64,000 bases of DNA from Chloroflexota bacterium (GCA_029262675.1 JAJCYW010000006.1:124001-188000), one strand, 5' to 3'. Shown: positions 9,177-18,608, counted from the first letter of the stretch. Notes: a model not told the origin generated them from the letters alone. Program-made: numbers and translations.

Positions 9177-9201
9177 CACACCACCGAATTAATGATGACA
9201 A

Positions 9202-9230
9202 GCGAGGGGCCCCAGATAGGGGCCCCTCGC
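9202..9230. terminator. Strong terminator hairpin
   Basis: A perfect 12-bp inverted repeat, GCGAGGGGCCCC / GGGGCCCCTCGC with an AGATA loop, lies between the convergent repeat-protein and Flp pilin genes. The T tract is poor, but its position and stem strength support bidirectional termination. Confidence 0.85.
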
Positions 9231-9253
9231 GGTTCTACCTTCTGAAGACGGAC

Positions 9254-9466
9254 CTAGCAGGTACCGTCAAGGCAGTTCGTCGCGCTGTTGAAAGCGGTGA
9301 TAATGGCACCACGGAACAGCGTGACAGCGGTGATAACGACTGCCACCGCGATGACGGCCATGATCAGGCCGTACTCGGCCAGCGTCTGGCCCTTCTCGTC
9401 CGACACCTTGATCTTGGGGGCTTCCCACGTCATCAGGTGAAGGAGTGCGTTGTTTAGCATGCGCAT
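9254..9466 (-). CDS. Flp-family type IVb pilin, 70 aa
   Basis: The protein shows the Flp/Fap pilin pattern: a short N-terminal leader with polar residues, then EKGQTLAEYGLIMAVIAVA, in which prepilin peptidase would cut after Gly and before Gln, and Glu at position 5 of the mature pilin is followed by Tyr. One membrane helix follows. A Cys pair sits at the C-terminus (NCLDGTC). AAGGAG lies 8 bp before the ATG. No tad assembly genes or prepilin peptidase are nearby, so the pilus machinery must be elsewhere. Confidence 0.93.
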   Translation of the reverse strand: MRMLNNALLHLMTWEAPKIKVSDEKGQTLAEYGLIMAVIAVAVVITAVTLFRGAIITAFNSATNCLDGTC

Positions 9467-9658
9467 TGTGTAGTTCTCCTTTCCTCAGAAGCTCCGACGC
9501 AGTGCCGGGCGGTTACTACTTGTTTTCCCTAATGGAATCATCGGAAGGAATGCAGGCTTTCTGAAGGTCTACGGATATGATTATGGAAATAGATTTCCGG
9601 TGTCCCGAAGCTGACATACGCTAAACCGCCGCATGGGCCGTGTGCGTCCTGCTCGGGT

Positions 9659-11131
9659 ATGATTGCAGCCATGGGGCGAGAACCGTGGCCGGCAGACATC
9701 GACCGCTGGGCCTGGCTGGGCCTGGTGGGCCAGCTCACCGGCGCCGCCGACCGGGCGCTGGACACCGCCCAGGCGCACGGCTTTCGCTTCCTCTGGGCAT
9801 TCCTGCCGGAGCCGGAGATCGCCCGCGATTTGCGGCTACAGCACCTTCTCTTCTCTCGCTTCCTTTCGAACGCCGGCCAGGAGGCGCTCACGTTCGGCGC
9901 GCTGGTCGCGGTTGCCCGCGACGGCGGCTCCGCGTTAGAGCTGGCGCTGATCGGCGTCGCCGCGCTCGCCCCGCCGGCGCTGCTGGGCATGTACGGCGGG
10001 GCCGTCGCGGACGAACTCTCGAAACGCGTCGCCCTGGCCGGCGCCTACACGGGCCAGGCGCTGCTCTGCTTCCTAATGCCGGCGTTGCTCGGCACCAGCC
10101 TGCCGGTGGTACTGGCATTGATCTTCTGCGTCGCCACGCTGGGCCAGGTCTCCAGTCCGACGGAGTCTTCTGTCCTGCCGCTCGTAGCGTCCGACAGGCA
10201 GCTTGCCAGCGCGGTCTCGCTGGTCGCGCTCGCCGGAGGCGCCGGGTCGGGCTTCGGCGTAGGCGTTCTCGCGCCCCTGCTCGTGCGCACATCGGGGCTG
10301 GAGATCGTCTTCTACGCCTCCGGCGTTCTCTTGCTGCTCGCCGCGACGCGCGTGTTCGACCTGCCGGTCGGCGATAGGCCGTGGCGCGGCAGCTTCACGC
10401 CGCTGGGCCTGCGCGTGCGCCCGGCGATCCAGTGGATCGCCAGCCACCCGGCCGTGGCGCTCGTGATCGTCTTCGCAGTGCTGGCCGGGACGGTCAACCA
10501 GGTGCTAACGACGCTGGCCCCCCGCTACGTGGAGGAGGTGCTGCGGACGGACGCGGCCAACACGGCGTTCGTGCTGATGCCTTCGTCGGCCGGCGTGATC
10601 GTCGGGTTGATCGCGGCGCCGGCCATTATGAGGGTACGCGGCGAGCGGGTCGCGGCGCTGGCCGGCGTGCTGATGGCGGGCGGTTTCCTCATGCTGCTGG
10701 GCCTGATCGATGCCATCGCTCCCGTGCTCGATCCGTTCAACCCGCTCCGGCTGCTGGGCGGGGTAGGCGTCTCCACGAGCGAGCGGCTACGGACGGCCAG
10801 CCTGCTGACGGTGCCGCTCTCGTTCGGCGTCTCGCTGGCGACGGCATCCGCGCAGACGTACGTCAATCGCCGCGTACCGCTCAACCTCCAGGGCCGCGCG
10901 TTTGCGATCCAGAGCACGCTGCGGAACGGCTCGGCGATGGTTCCCCTGCTGGCGCTGGGAGCCGCGGCGACGCGCGTTGGCGCCGACAAGGTGCTGTTGG
11001 CTTCGCCCTTGGTGCTGATCGCCATCGGCTACAGCCTCGTCCAGATCAGCTTCCGCTTCGCCAAGCGCGCGCCGGCGGCCTACTTGGAGGAGCGCGACTC
11101 GTTCTGGGACGAGCGCGGCGCTTCTGATTAG
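9659..11131 (+). CDS. MFS transporter, 490 aa
   Basis: About twelve hydrophobic helices are visible, with the MFS signature between helices 2 and 3 (GMYGGAVADELSKR, compare GxxaDrxGRR) and a central loop near residue 230. The N-terminal 60 residues are hydrophilic and precede the first helix. The pattern resembles the MFS_3/enterobactin-exporter-like group. Substrate cannot be inferred. ATG 9659 is used; ATG 9671 is an alternative. Confidence 0.85.
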   Translation: MIAAMGREPWPADIDRWAWLGLVGQLTGAADRALDTAQAHGFRFLWAFLPEPEIARDLRLQHLLFSRFLSNAGQEALTFGALVAVARDGGSALELALIGVAALAPPALLGMYGGAVADELSKRVALAGAYTGQALLCFLMPALLGTSLPVVLALIFCVATLGQVSSPTESSVLPLVASDRQLASAVSLVALAGGAGSGFGVGVLAPLLVRTSGLEIVFYASGVLLLLAATRVFDLPVGDRPWRGSFTPLGLRVRPAIQWIASHPAVALVIVFAVLAGTVNQVLTTLAPRYVEEVLRTDAANTAFVLMPSSAGVIVGLIAAPAIMRVRGERVAALAGVLMAGGFLMLLGLIDAIAPVLDPFNPLRLLGGVGVSTSERLRTASLLTVPLSFGVSLATASAQTYVNRRVPLNLQGRAFAIQSTLRNGSAMVPLLALGAAATRVGADKVLLASPLVLIAIGYSLVQISFRFAKRAPAAYLEERDSFWDERGASD

Positions 11132-11132
11132 G

Positions 11133-11155
11133 GCTGCTCCGCGCAGCGGAGCAGC
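11133..11155. terminator. Inverted repeat after the MFS gene
   Basis: A perfect 10-bp stem GCTGCTCCGC/GCGGAGCAGC with a GCA loop lies directly after the MFS stop codon. There is no T tract, so it is a possible Rho-assisted or weak terminator, or an mRNA 3' stabiliser. Confidence 0.6.
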
Positions 11156-11282
11156 TAGCAGAACCGGCCCATACGGGCCGCTTCTGCCGGGCTGCGGATA
11201 TCACCGGACGGCGGCTGTTTCGCTTAGCCAAGCAGCCGGCAGCCGTAATAAATACGTAATCACTTCCTGATACCTTGAATCC

Positions 11283-13412
11283 ATGCATGACGATGTAGCA
11301 CCCGACAGCGCCCGCGGACGCGGCGTCACCGATGTACGCCGCCGCACGCTGTGGTGGAGGGCAGCGCTGCTTGTCAGAGCCGCCCCCCTGGCTGGCGCGC
11401 TGCTGGCCGGCGCCGCTGTTCTAATGGCGGCCTGCGGTGGTGGGAGCGGCTCGGGCCTCTCGACGGCGCTGGACGACTCCAGCGAGGACGACCACGTATC
11501 GATCTCCGATTCGCTCCCAGATGCGCCGGACTTCCCCGGCGGGCATACCTGGTTCAACGTCGGCGAGCCGCTGACGCTGGAAGAGCTGCGCGGCAAGGTA
11601 GTCCTGCTGGACTTCTGGACGTCTGGCTGCATCAACTGTCAGCACATCATCCCGGACCTGAAGCGGCTGGAGGACGAGTACGGCGACGCACTCGTCGTCA
11701 TCGGCGTTCATTCTGGCAAGTACGACCGCGAGCAGGACGACGCCAGCGTGCAGCAGGCGATTCTAAGGTTCGGCTTGGAGCACCCCGTCGTCAATGACCC
11801 CGACTTCATCATCTGGTCATCGTACAGCGTCAATGCCTGGCCAACCCTTGTCCTGATCGACCCCGCCGGCAAGATCGTCGGCGGCCGGGCCGGCGAGGGA
11901 ATCTACGGTGAGTTTCAGCCTGTGATCGATAAACTCGTCGCGGACTTCGACGCGCAGGACCTGATCGACCGCACGCCGATCGCCATCGACCTCGAGGCGG
12001 CGGCCGTGACGTCGGCAGTGCTCTCCTACCCTGCGGCGGTGTTCGCGGACGAGGCCGGCGACCGCCTCTTCATCGCCGACGCCGGCAGAAACCGCGTGCT
12101 GATCGCGGACCTCAGCGGCGCGCTCGTGGACGTGATCGGAAGCGGCGAAAGAGGGCTAGAGGACGGAATATTCGCGGAAGCGTCGTTGAACGAGCCGCAG
12201 GGCCTTGCGCTCTCGGCGGACGGTTCGACGCTGTACATCGCGGACACCAGGAACCACGCCGTGCGCGCCGCCGACTTGGAGACGCGGGAGATCACGACAA
12301 TCGCCGGCACTGGCGTTCGCGCCTACCGGGCGCCCGCCACTAGTGCCGCGGGCGTGGACACGGAGCTGGCATCTCCCTGGGGCCTATTGCTGCGCGGCAG
12401 CACGCTCTACATGGCGATGGCCGGCACGCACCAGATCTGGACCCTAGACCTGGAGACTGGCACCGTATCCGCATTCGCCGGCAGCGGCGCGGAGGGCATC
12501 GCCGACGGACCGCTGGCAGTGGCGACACTCGCTCAGCCGAGCGGCATGGCGACGGACGGGACGACGCTCTACTGGGTCGATCCGGAATCGAGCTCCGTCC
12601 GCCGACTGCCACTCGATGGCGGCGGTGACGTCTCGACCCTCGTCGGCACCGGGCTGTTCGACTTCGGCGACGCAGACGGCGAAGGTCTCGCGGCGCAGTT
12701 GGAGCACCCAGCGGGGATCGCGTATGCCAACGGTCTCCTCTACGTGGCGGACACCTACAACCACAAGCTCCGCACGGTCGATCCGGCGACGTTGAACGTC
12801 GTAACCGTCGCGGGAGGCGACGGCGCCGGCTTCCACGACGGCGAGCTCGGCGCGTCCCTCCTCAGCGAGCCGCTAGGGATGAGCGTCGCGGGCAATCTCG
12901 TCTATTTCGCCGACAGGAACAACCACGTCGTGCGGACGCTGGACACGGCCAGCAGTGCAGTCGCTACGCTGCAGCTGACGAACTTGAGCGTGATTGCGGA
13001 GAGCAACCAGGACCGGCCGCTGACGGTGGCGCTGGCTGGCCAGACAGTCGCGCCGGACGCTACAGAGTTGCGCATCCGCTTCACCTCGCCCGCCGGCTTC
13101 CACTTGAACAGCCTCGCTCCCTCAGAGCTGGCGCTGAGCAGCTCCAACACCCCGGCGCTGCAGCCGGAAGAAGACATCGTCACCTGGGCGACCGACGAAG
13201 AGACGGTGGAGGTCGTCGTCCCGGTGAACGTCGAGACGGGCGAGGCGATCCTGGCAGCGGAGGGGTCAGTCTACTACTGCCGGACGGGGGACGAAGCGCT
13301 CTGCCTGATCGCCAACCTCCAAATCGCGTTACCGGTGACGGTGGACGCCGCAGCCATCGAGCGTGTCATCGCGCTGGACTACGAGCTGTCCGCGCCAGCG
13401 GTTAGCCAATAG
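11283..13412 (+). CDS. Thioredoxin-like/NHL-repeat lipoprotein (NHLRC2-like), 709 aa
   Basis: A signal peptide with lipobox MAAC (near residue 47) is followed by a thioredoxin-like domain with the redox motif CINC in LDFWTSGCINC and a cis-Pro in NAWPTLVLID. After residue 230 come several NHL beta-propeller blades (FIADAGRNRVLIADL, YIADTRNHAVRAADL, YVADTYNHKLRTVDP, FADRNNHVVRTLD). A C-terminal beta-sandwich of about 150 residues contains a Cys pair. The order matches NHLRC2-type proteins. It should be anchored outside the membrane and act in thiol redox chemistry. The N-terminus is long for a signal peptide, so a later start is possible. Confidence 0.9.
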   Translation: MHDDVAPDSARGRGVTDVRRRTLWWRAALLVRAAPLAGALLAGAAVLMAACGGGSGSGLSTALDDSSEDDHVSISDSLPDAPDFPGGHTWFNVGEPLTLEELRGKVVLLDFWTSGCINCQHIIPDLKRLEDEYGDALVVIGVHSGKYDREQDDASVQQAILRFGLEHPVVNDPDFIIWSSYSVNAWPTLVLIDPAGKIVGGRAGEGIYGEFQPVIDKLVADFDAQDLIDRTPIAIDLEAAAVTSAVLSYPAAVFADEAGDRLFIADAGRNRVLIADLSGALVDVIGSGERGLEDGIFAEASLNEPQGLALSADGSTLYIADTRNHAVRAADLETREITTIAGTGVRAYRAPATSAAGVDTELASPWGLLLRGSTLYMAMAGTHQIWTLDLETGTVSAFAGSGAEGIADGPLAVATLAQPSGMATDGTTLYWVDPESSSVRRLPLDGGGDVSTLVGTGLFDFGDADGEGLAAQLEHPAGIAYANGLLYVADTYNHKLRTVDPATLNVVTVAGGDGAGFHDGELGASLLSEPLGMSVAGNLVYFADRNNHVVRTLDTASSAVATLQLTNLSVIAESNQDRPLTVALAGQTVAPDATELRIRFTSPAGFHLNSLAPSELALSSSNTPALQPEEDIVTWATDEETVEVVVPVNVETGEAILAAEGSVYYCRTGDEALCLIANLQIALPVTVDAAAIERVIALDYELSAPAVSQ

Positions 13413-13531
13413 CAGAGAACGCATCGCCTCTTGCCTCCGCCGGCGCGTTCGCGGCGTGGCTGCACTGCCAACTGCTGTATACCGATACTTGCGCAGTTAG
13501 AGAATGCGCGGCGATTGCGGAGAGGCTGGCC

Positions 13532-14500
13532 ATGACCGACAACGAACTGGAGCACGAGATTGAACTTCACCGCCGCACGGCCGCCGCGTTGCGCGAAAGC
13601 CAGGACACCGTTCGCGCGCTGCTGGACGCGACGACCGAGACGGCGCTCCTCATCAGCCGCGAAGGAGAGATCCTGGCGCTAAACGAGATCGCATTCGAGC
13701 GTCTGCGGCGGCTCGCCACGAGGCCTGTCGGTGACGTTAGCTCCGAGTTGGTGGGACGCAACGTCTTCGATCTCTTTCCCGGAGGCCTCTCCGAACAGCG
13801 CAAGGATCGTAACGACGCCGTCATCAAGTCCGGCACGCCAGCTCGATTCGAAGACGAGCGCGCCGGGCGCTGGATGGACAACACGATCTACCCGATCTTC
13901 GACAGCGACGGCCAAGTCGCAAAGCTGGCCGTGTTCTCCTACGACATCACCGATAGGAAGTGGACGGAGGTCGCGCTGCAGCGGGCGCTACGCGAGGAGC
14001 AGGAGCGGGCCAGACGCGATCCCCTGACGGGCGCCCTCAACCACCGCGCTATCGTCGAGGAAATGCAGAACCAGATCGAGCGGGGCGGCGGCACCGCCCC
14101 ACTGGCCGTGCTGATCGTCGACGTCGACGGGCTGAAGCAGATCAACGACCGCCACGGCCACCCCATGGGGGACGGCGCACTGGTCGCGGTCGCGGAGGCG
14201 CTCCTACGCGACCGGGCCATCGTCGGGCGTTACGGCGGAGATGAGTTCGTGGCGCTGCTGCCGGGCGCCGGCCAGCGGCGGGCGCAGCAATACAAGAAGG
14301 ACGTGGAGGCGAAGCTCCTCGCGAGCGACCTGGTGGATGAGGAGAGGGGCATCACCGTCCAGGTCGCCGCCAGCTTCGGCATCGCCGTCCATCCGGACGA
14401 TGCGAAGGCCGTCGCCGAGTTGATCGAACTGGCGGATAACGGGATGTACGCCGAGAAGCGGATGCGGCCCGTGATCCGTCCACACCTTGAGGCGGCCTAA
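13532..14500 (+). CDS. PAS-GGDEF diguanylate cyclase, 322 aa
   Basis: A PAS domain occupies roughly residues 15-150 (LLISREGEILALNEIA to VFSYDITDRK), followed by a GGDEF domain with DPLTGALNHR, VDVDGLKQINDRHGH and an intact active-site motif GRYGGDEFVALLP. It should make cyclic di-GMP in response to a ligand or cofactor bound by PAS. No membrane segment is visible, so it is cytoplasmic. It stands alone on the plus strand, convergent with the acyl-CoA dehydrogenase gene. Confidence 0.93.
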   Translation: MTDNELEHEIELHRRTAAALRESQDTVRALLDATTETALLISREGEILALNEIAFERLRRLATRPVGDVSSELVGRNVFDLFPGGLSEQRKDRNDAVIKSGTPARFEDERAGRWMDNTIYPIFDSDGQVAKLAVFSYDITDRKWTEVALQRALREEQERARRDPLTGALNHRAIVEEMQNQIERGGGTAPLAVLIVDVDGLKQINDRHGHPMGDGALVAVAEALLRDRAIVGRYGGDEFVALLPGAGQRRAQQYKKDVEAKLLASDLVDEERGITVQVAASFGIAVHPDDAKAVAELIELADNGMYAEKRMRPVIRPHLEAA

Positions 14501-14562
14501 AGCCAGCCCACAGGGACCGGTCGCCGCGGCGAGAGTTCGTCAGCCGGATCGGTGCGCGGCGG

Positions 14563-15807
14563 CTAGCTCAGGCGCATGCCGGAGATCGCGCGTGAGATCA
14601 CCAGGCGCTGGATCTCAGATGTGCCTTCGAAGATGGTGAAGATCTTAGCGTCGCGGTGCCACCGTTCGACGGGCGTCTCACGGACGTAGCCCATACCGCC
14701 CAGTACTTGCATCGCGCGTTCGGTCGCCCAGACGGCCACCTCTCCCGCCTTCAGCTTCGACATCGAGCCCTCGGCCGCCGTAAACGGGACTCGGTTCTTG
14801 GCCATCCAGGCCGCGCGCCAGACGAGCAGCCGAGCGGCGTCGATCTCCATCTTCATGTCGACGAGCATGAATGCGATCGACTGGTTCTCGATGATCGCGC
14901 GGCCGAACTGCTCGCGCTCCTTGGCGTAGTCCAGCGCGTACTCGTACGCGGCACGCGCGACGCCGAGCGCCATGGCGCCGACGGCCGGCCGCGTCGCCTC
15001 GAACGTGGAGAGCGCGGCCTGGGTGCCGGTCGACGCGCCTTCGCGCGCCTTGGCGAGACGGGCGTCCAGCTTCTCCTTGCCGCCCAGCAGGCAACTGCCC
15101 GGCACGCGGACATCGTCCAGGAAGACCTCTGCCGTGTGCGACGCGCGGATGCCGTGCTTCTGGAACTTCTTGCCCTGCGTCAGGCCGGCCGTTCCCGGTG
15201 GCACGACAAATGATGCCTGCCCCCGCGAGCCGAGGTCCGGCTCCACCGCGGCGACGATGACGTGTACGGCCGCGATGCCGCCGTTCGAGATCCACGACTT
15301 CTGCCCGTTCAGCACCCACTCGTCCTTGGCCTCATCGTAGACCGCCGTCGTCTTCAGCGCGCTGACGTCCGACCCGGCGTCCGGCTCCGATACGCAGAAC
15401 GCGCCGAGCTGGATGTTGTCCGGCGTACCGAAACACTGGCCGACCCATTCGCCCATCTGCTGCGGTGTGCCGTTGCCGGTGATGGCGGCGACGGCGAGCA
15501 TGCTGCCCATCAGCGCCATACCGATCCCGGCATCGCCCCAGAACAGCTCCTCGATGCCGATGGGCAATGTGAGACCGGTCGGATCTGGCATGGTAGCCGC
15601 GATCAGGTCCGTGCCGTAGAGGCCGATCTTGGCTGCTTCCTGGAGTATGGGCCAGGGCGTCTCCTCGCGTTCGTCCCACTCGGCTGCCGCCGGGCGGATG
15701 ACGTCTTCCGCGAAGCCATGTACCCACTGCTGGAACTGAAGCTGTTCTTCGTTCAGCTCCAGCGAGAACTTGACCGCCGTTTCCGGTGCTGCTTCTGTCG
15801 TCGTCAT
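14563..15807 (-). CDS. Acyl-CoA dehydrogenase, 414 aa
   Basis: The enzyme is an FAD-dependent acyl-CoA dehydrogenase. Motifs include CVSEPDAGSDVSALKTTA (FAD/substrate), WISNGG, the flavin-proximal GIRASHTAEVFLDDVRVP, GRAIIENQSIAFMLVDM, and C-terminal QVLGGMGYVRETPVERWHRD with the catalytic-base Glu region, then FEGTSEIQ. Length is typical. GGAGG precedes ATG 15807. Which chain length it uses cannot be told. No electron-transfer flavoprotein gene is adjacent. Confidence 0.94.
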   Translation of the reverse strand: MTTTEAAPETAVKFSLELNEEQLQFQQWVHGFAEDVIRPAAAEWDEREETPWPILQEAAKIGLYGTDLIAATMPDPTGLTLPIGIEELFWGDAGIGMALMGSMLAVAAITGNGTPQQMGEWVGQCFGTPDNIQLGAFCVSEPDAGSDVSALKTTAVYDEAKDEWVLNGQKSWISNGGIAAVHVIVAAVEPDLGSRGQASFVVPPGTAGLTQGKKFQKHGIRASHTAEVFLDDVRVPGSCLLGGKEKLDARLAKAREGASTGTQAALSTFEATRPAVGAMALGVARAAYEYALDYAKEREQFGRAIIENQSIAFMLVDMKMEIDAARLLVWRAAWMAKNRVPFTAAEGSMSKLKAGEVAVWATERAMQVLGGMGYVRETPVERWHRDAKIFTIFEGTSEIQRLVISRAISGMRLS

Positions 15808-15969
15808 GTGTCTGCCCTCCCCTCCAAAACATAACAATTCCACCCGCGATATGCGAGGGAGGAGGGGCGGTTGCGGTGCGGATGGCCAGAGCGCAGCGTG
15901 ACGCTTGCCCTCGTCTCGAACACCAGATGTGGTACCCCGACACGTCGCGGTTCAAACTCCACCAGTTAT

Positions 15970-16380
15970 TCAAACACCCTTCGTCGGCTTCCTCGATTTC
16001 GCATCGAACAGCTTGAGCACGCGTTCGCGGAGGTAGCGCTGTACGAACGAATTCACAGTGCCATCAGGGTAGAGCACTCGATTGCCGATTAGCGGCCTGA
16101 GCTTCCGTTCTACAAGCGGGACCGTCAGGCCACTCTTTTCCGCAAGATCCTCAACGGAGTAGTCGGAATTCGACCAGAGCCAGTCCCAGCCCTTCCGGCC
16201 GAGCTCATCCGGTGGACTCGTCAACTTCCAGGAGGGCCGAACATCGAGGGTGGTCCATGCAACGACAATCTTCATCAGCTCGGAATCGTCCGCGACAAAG
16301 AGCACGGCTTCCGGGCTCTCATCCTGCTTCAACTGCCGAAGCCGCTCGCTGAACAGTTCTTTCGGCAGCGTTGCACTCAT
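15970..16380 (-). CDS. Small winged-helix-like protein next to SPL-like radical SAM genes, 136 aa
   Basis: I do not recognise a named family. The C-terminal half (YSVEDLAEKSGLTVPLVERKLRPLIG) reads as a helix-turn-helix followed by a wing (NRVLYPDGTVN) and a basic tail. The N-terminal half (EAVLFVADDSELMKIVVAWTTLDVRPSW) could be a small alpha/beta domain. It lies 18 bp downstream of the 317-aa radical SAM gene on the same strand, so the three genes probably form one transcript. A DNA- or RNA-binding partner of the radical SAM enzymes is possible but inferred. Confidence 0.7.
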   Translation of the reverse strand: MSATLPKELFSERLRQLKQDESPEAVLFVADDSELMKIVVAWTTLDVRPSWKLTSPPDELGRKGWDWLWSNSDYSVEDLAEKSGLTVPLVERKLRPLIGNRVLYPDGTVNSFVQRYLRERVLKLFDAKSRKPTKGV

Positions 16381-16398
16381 CTCCCTGACCTCACGAAA

Positions 16399-17352
16399 TC
16401 ACTTCACCAGAGCTAGCTGAACAGCGTCCGACGACCGCCGGGCCCAAGTGCCGGCGATGTAACAGGAGCCGCGCGCTATGTCGGCGTTCTTGCAGACGCA
16501 GACGCTCAACTCGATGCCATGCGCCTCTGCTGCGGCTTTCAAGCGCGCGAAGATCTCGCGCCGCCGTTTGGACGTGAGGTTCTGAATGGCGATCTTGGCG
16601 CCCCGCATGACGGCTTGTTCCTCGCCGCGATAGGCGCCGAGCAGTGAAGCCAGCTTCTCCCGGTCGGCTATGTTCTTCTCCAACGATCGTCGTATGGCCG
16701 ATCTCAGGAACAGCACGCCTGCCGCAGCTCGCTTCACGCCGACCTGCGCCAGCGCTGCGAAGTGTCTGTCTAGCTCGACAGGCTTGTCCGTCAGCGTGGG
16801 CAGGATCGGATCGAGCCGGGCTTCAGTAGGAACGCCTCCCGAAATCAGAGCCCGCATTTGCGCTAGGCGCGTCCGCGGGCTGGCCGCGTGGGGCTCGAAG
16901 ACCTGCGAGATCTCTTCGTCCAACGTAATGAGGCCAATCTGCGCTCGAACCAGTTGCGCATGGTCGATAAGCAGGCGGATGGTACGTTCAGGAATACCGC
17001 CCTTGGTCAAGAAGGCGACCCCGATGCCCTGACGAAAGAGGAATGCGAGAATCGCGTGGCTGAGGTCGAGAACCTCGTCTGCCGGCTGAAACAGGTCGCT
17101 AGAAGGGCTGAAGTAGACGGCGTGGGGCTTTGTGCGCGACCTGCCGAGTTCCTGCCGCAATCTTTCGAGGGTATCCTCATACAACACAATCCTGCTCTCG
17201 CCCGGATAGTTGCGGTAACCGCGGACGTAGCAGTAGACGCAGTCATGCAGGCAGCCAGCCGTGAGGTTAATGGTCGGAAGCACGGAGAGACAGGCCAGCC
17301 CCGACGACGTTAGCACCCGCGACCTTCGCTTCGCTCTAATGACCGTCACCAT
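16399..17352 (-). CDS. Radical SAM protein, SPL-like (first of two), 317 aa
   Basis: A radical SAM [4Fe-4S] motif CLHDCVYCYV (Cys-x3-Cys-x2-Cys) lies near residue 34, preceded by NLTAGC, as in the spore photoproduct lyase/Rv2578c-like group. The TIM-barrel core follows (VYFSPSSDLFQP, FLTKGG, IGLITLDE, PTEARLDPILP). A C-terminal cluster CVCKNADIARGSC holds three more cysteines that could bind a second cluster. The chemistry is radical-based, but the substrate, perhaps damaged DNA or RNA, is not known. The gene is 74 bp from a second, larger SPL-like gene. Confidence 0.87.
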   Translation of the reverse strand: MVTVIRAKRRSRVLTSSGLACLSVLPTINLTAGCLHDCVYCYVRGYRNYPGESRIVLYEDTLERLRQELGRSRTKPHAVYFSPSSDLFQPADEVLDLSHAILAFLFRQGIGVAFLTKGGIPERTIRLLIDHAQLVRAQIGLITLDEEISQVFEPHAASPRTRLAQMRALISGGVPTEARLDPILPTLTDKPVELDRHFAALAQVGVKRAAAGVLFLRSAIRRSLEKNIADREKLASLLGAYRGEEQAVMRGAKIAIQNLTSKRRREIFARLKAAAEAHGIELSVCVCKNADIARGSCYIAGTWARRSSDAVQLALVK

Positions 17353-17426
17353 ATTCGATCTCTTCCCGGCGGCGGCCCTTCGCCGCGGTGATTTTCAGTC
17401 AGTTGCGTCCTCTTCTTCACTGCCCT

Positions 17427-18608
17427 TTACAGCACACAGTTGCAGTGTCCCAAGCTGCTCAAAAGGCCGGTGCTTTCCCAGAGAGCTTCCTCCTCCAGAC
17501 AGAGAGCTAGCTCCAGATCTGGACGGATGCGGCGCGCGCTGGCAATTATGGCCGAGTAGCCCGCGCTTCGTAGCTCCCCAGGGTAGCGGGCCCTCCCGTC
17601 ACCATTGGATCGGGGCCTCCCGTCAATATGGGCGGAGACGGCGTTCCCCTTTCCCATCTTCCTCTCCATGAGCTGTCGAGCTCCCCGGTAGATGCAGATG
17701 CCGCCCAGGGTGAGACGCTGGATCGGTACGGTTTCAATCAAACGCTCAGTGAACGCCGTGTAGATGTCCTGCCATCCATCGATGGGGATGATGGGCATCA
17801 TGACGGCGCGGACGGGATAGCCTCGTTCGGCGACACGGCGCATGGCCTCGAGGCGCTCATCGACCGACGGGACATTCTCCTCAAAGATGGCGGATACCTC
17901 GGGCGGATTGACGCTCCAGGAAAGAACGGTGTGGCCCCGGTGCTCTAAGTCCAACAGCCGGTCAACGTTAGCGCTTTTGGTGAGGAGGGTCAGGCGCGCC
18001 CAGGGGTGCTCGGCGAAAAAAGGCACCAGGGCCGTGGAGTAGGCCGTCAGGGGGTCCAACGCGAGGGCGTCCTGAAGCTTTCCCAGGTAGAACGCGGTGG
18101 CTCTTTCCTGACGCCTGGCAACGTGGTCGATCTCGGCGAGCATCTCAGGCAGGTTGACGTAGATCTTGACCGAGGGGGAGAGTTTCACGCCCTGGGTTCC
18201 GGCGAGATAGCAGTACTTGCAGCCGTAGGGGCAGAAGCCGTAGGGAGAGAAGTGCCAGTAGTTCGGGCAGGCGTTTCCCTCCTCCTTGCTGAAACGTACC
18301 GCGGTCTTGAGCTCCCCAAAGACCAAGGTTTGCTTGCCTACTTGGTGCAGGCCGAGTGCATCCCGCTCGCCCAGTCCTATGCGATTGTGGGGTGTATCCG
18401 GGCGTTCCTCGACACGTGCTTCGGGGTAGAGACGGCAGATGGACTCGACGAACCGCCTGCGTTCCGGGGTCGCGATGCTGCCCTTGGCCAGGTAGATATC
18501 GGCCACCTGAAAGTGGGCCGGACGGGCGGGTTCGTAATCTGAAGGCAGCGCGGGACTGACCACGGTCGCCCCGAAGAGATCCCTCTGGTAACGGCTGGGC
18601 CCGGCCAT
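17427..18608 (-). CDS. Radical SAM protein, spore photoproduct lyase-like (second of two), 393 aa
   Basis: The motif PYGCKYCYLAGTQG contains the radical SAM cysteines (Cys-x3-Cys-x2-Cys, counting FCPYGCKYC). The surrounding region (NYWHFSPYGFCPYG, LTLLTKSANVDRLL, LSWSVNPPEV, VMMPIIP) is typical of SplB-family proteins. The N-terminal 120 residues precede the barrel, as in spore photoproduct lyase. The C-terminus ends in CNCVL. No other sporulation gene is present, so repair of spore photoproduct is doubtful. It is the first gene of a three-gene minus-strand set. Confidence 0.87.
   Translation of the reverse strand: MAGPSRYQRDLFGATVVSPALPSDYEPARPAHFQVADIYLAKGSIATPERRRFVESICRLYPEARVEERPDTPHNRIGLGERDALGLHQVGKQTLVFGELKTAVRFSKEEGNACPNYWHFSPYGFCPYGCKYCYLAGTQGVKLSPSVKIYVNLPEMLAEIDHVARRQERATAFYLGKLQDALALDPLTAYSTALVPFFAEHPWARLTLLTKSANVDRLLDLEHRGHTVLSWSVNPPEVSAIFEENVPSVDERLEAMRRVAERGYPVRAVMMPIIPIDGWQDIYTAFTERLIETVPIQRLTLGGICIYRGARQLMERKMGKGNAVSAHIDGRPRSNGDGRARYPGELRSAGYSAIIASARRIRPDLELALCLEEEALWESTGLLSSLGHCNCVL

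Noticed and set aside
8562..9184. Two ~200-codon minus-strand frames over the Ala/Gly-rich repeat gene
   Set aside because: The plus-strand frame has a strong ribosome binding site and a terminator at its end; the others are frame shadows of a regular repeat.
16399..18608. Genuine spore photoproduct lyase implying sporulation
   Set aside because: No sporulation genes are in the window and two divergent paralogues occur together; the family is broad.
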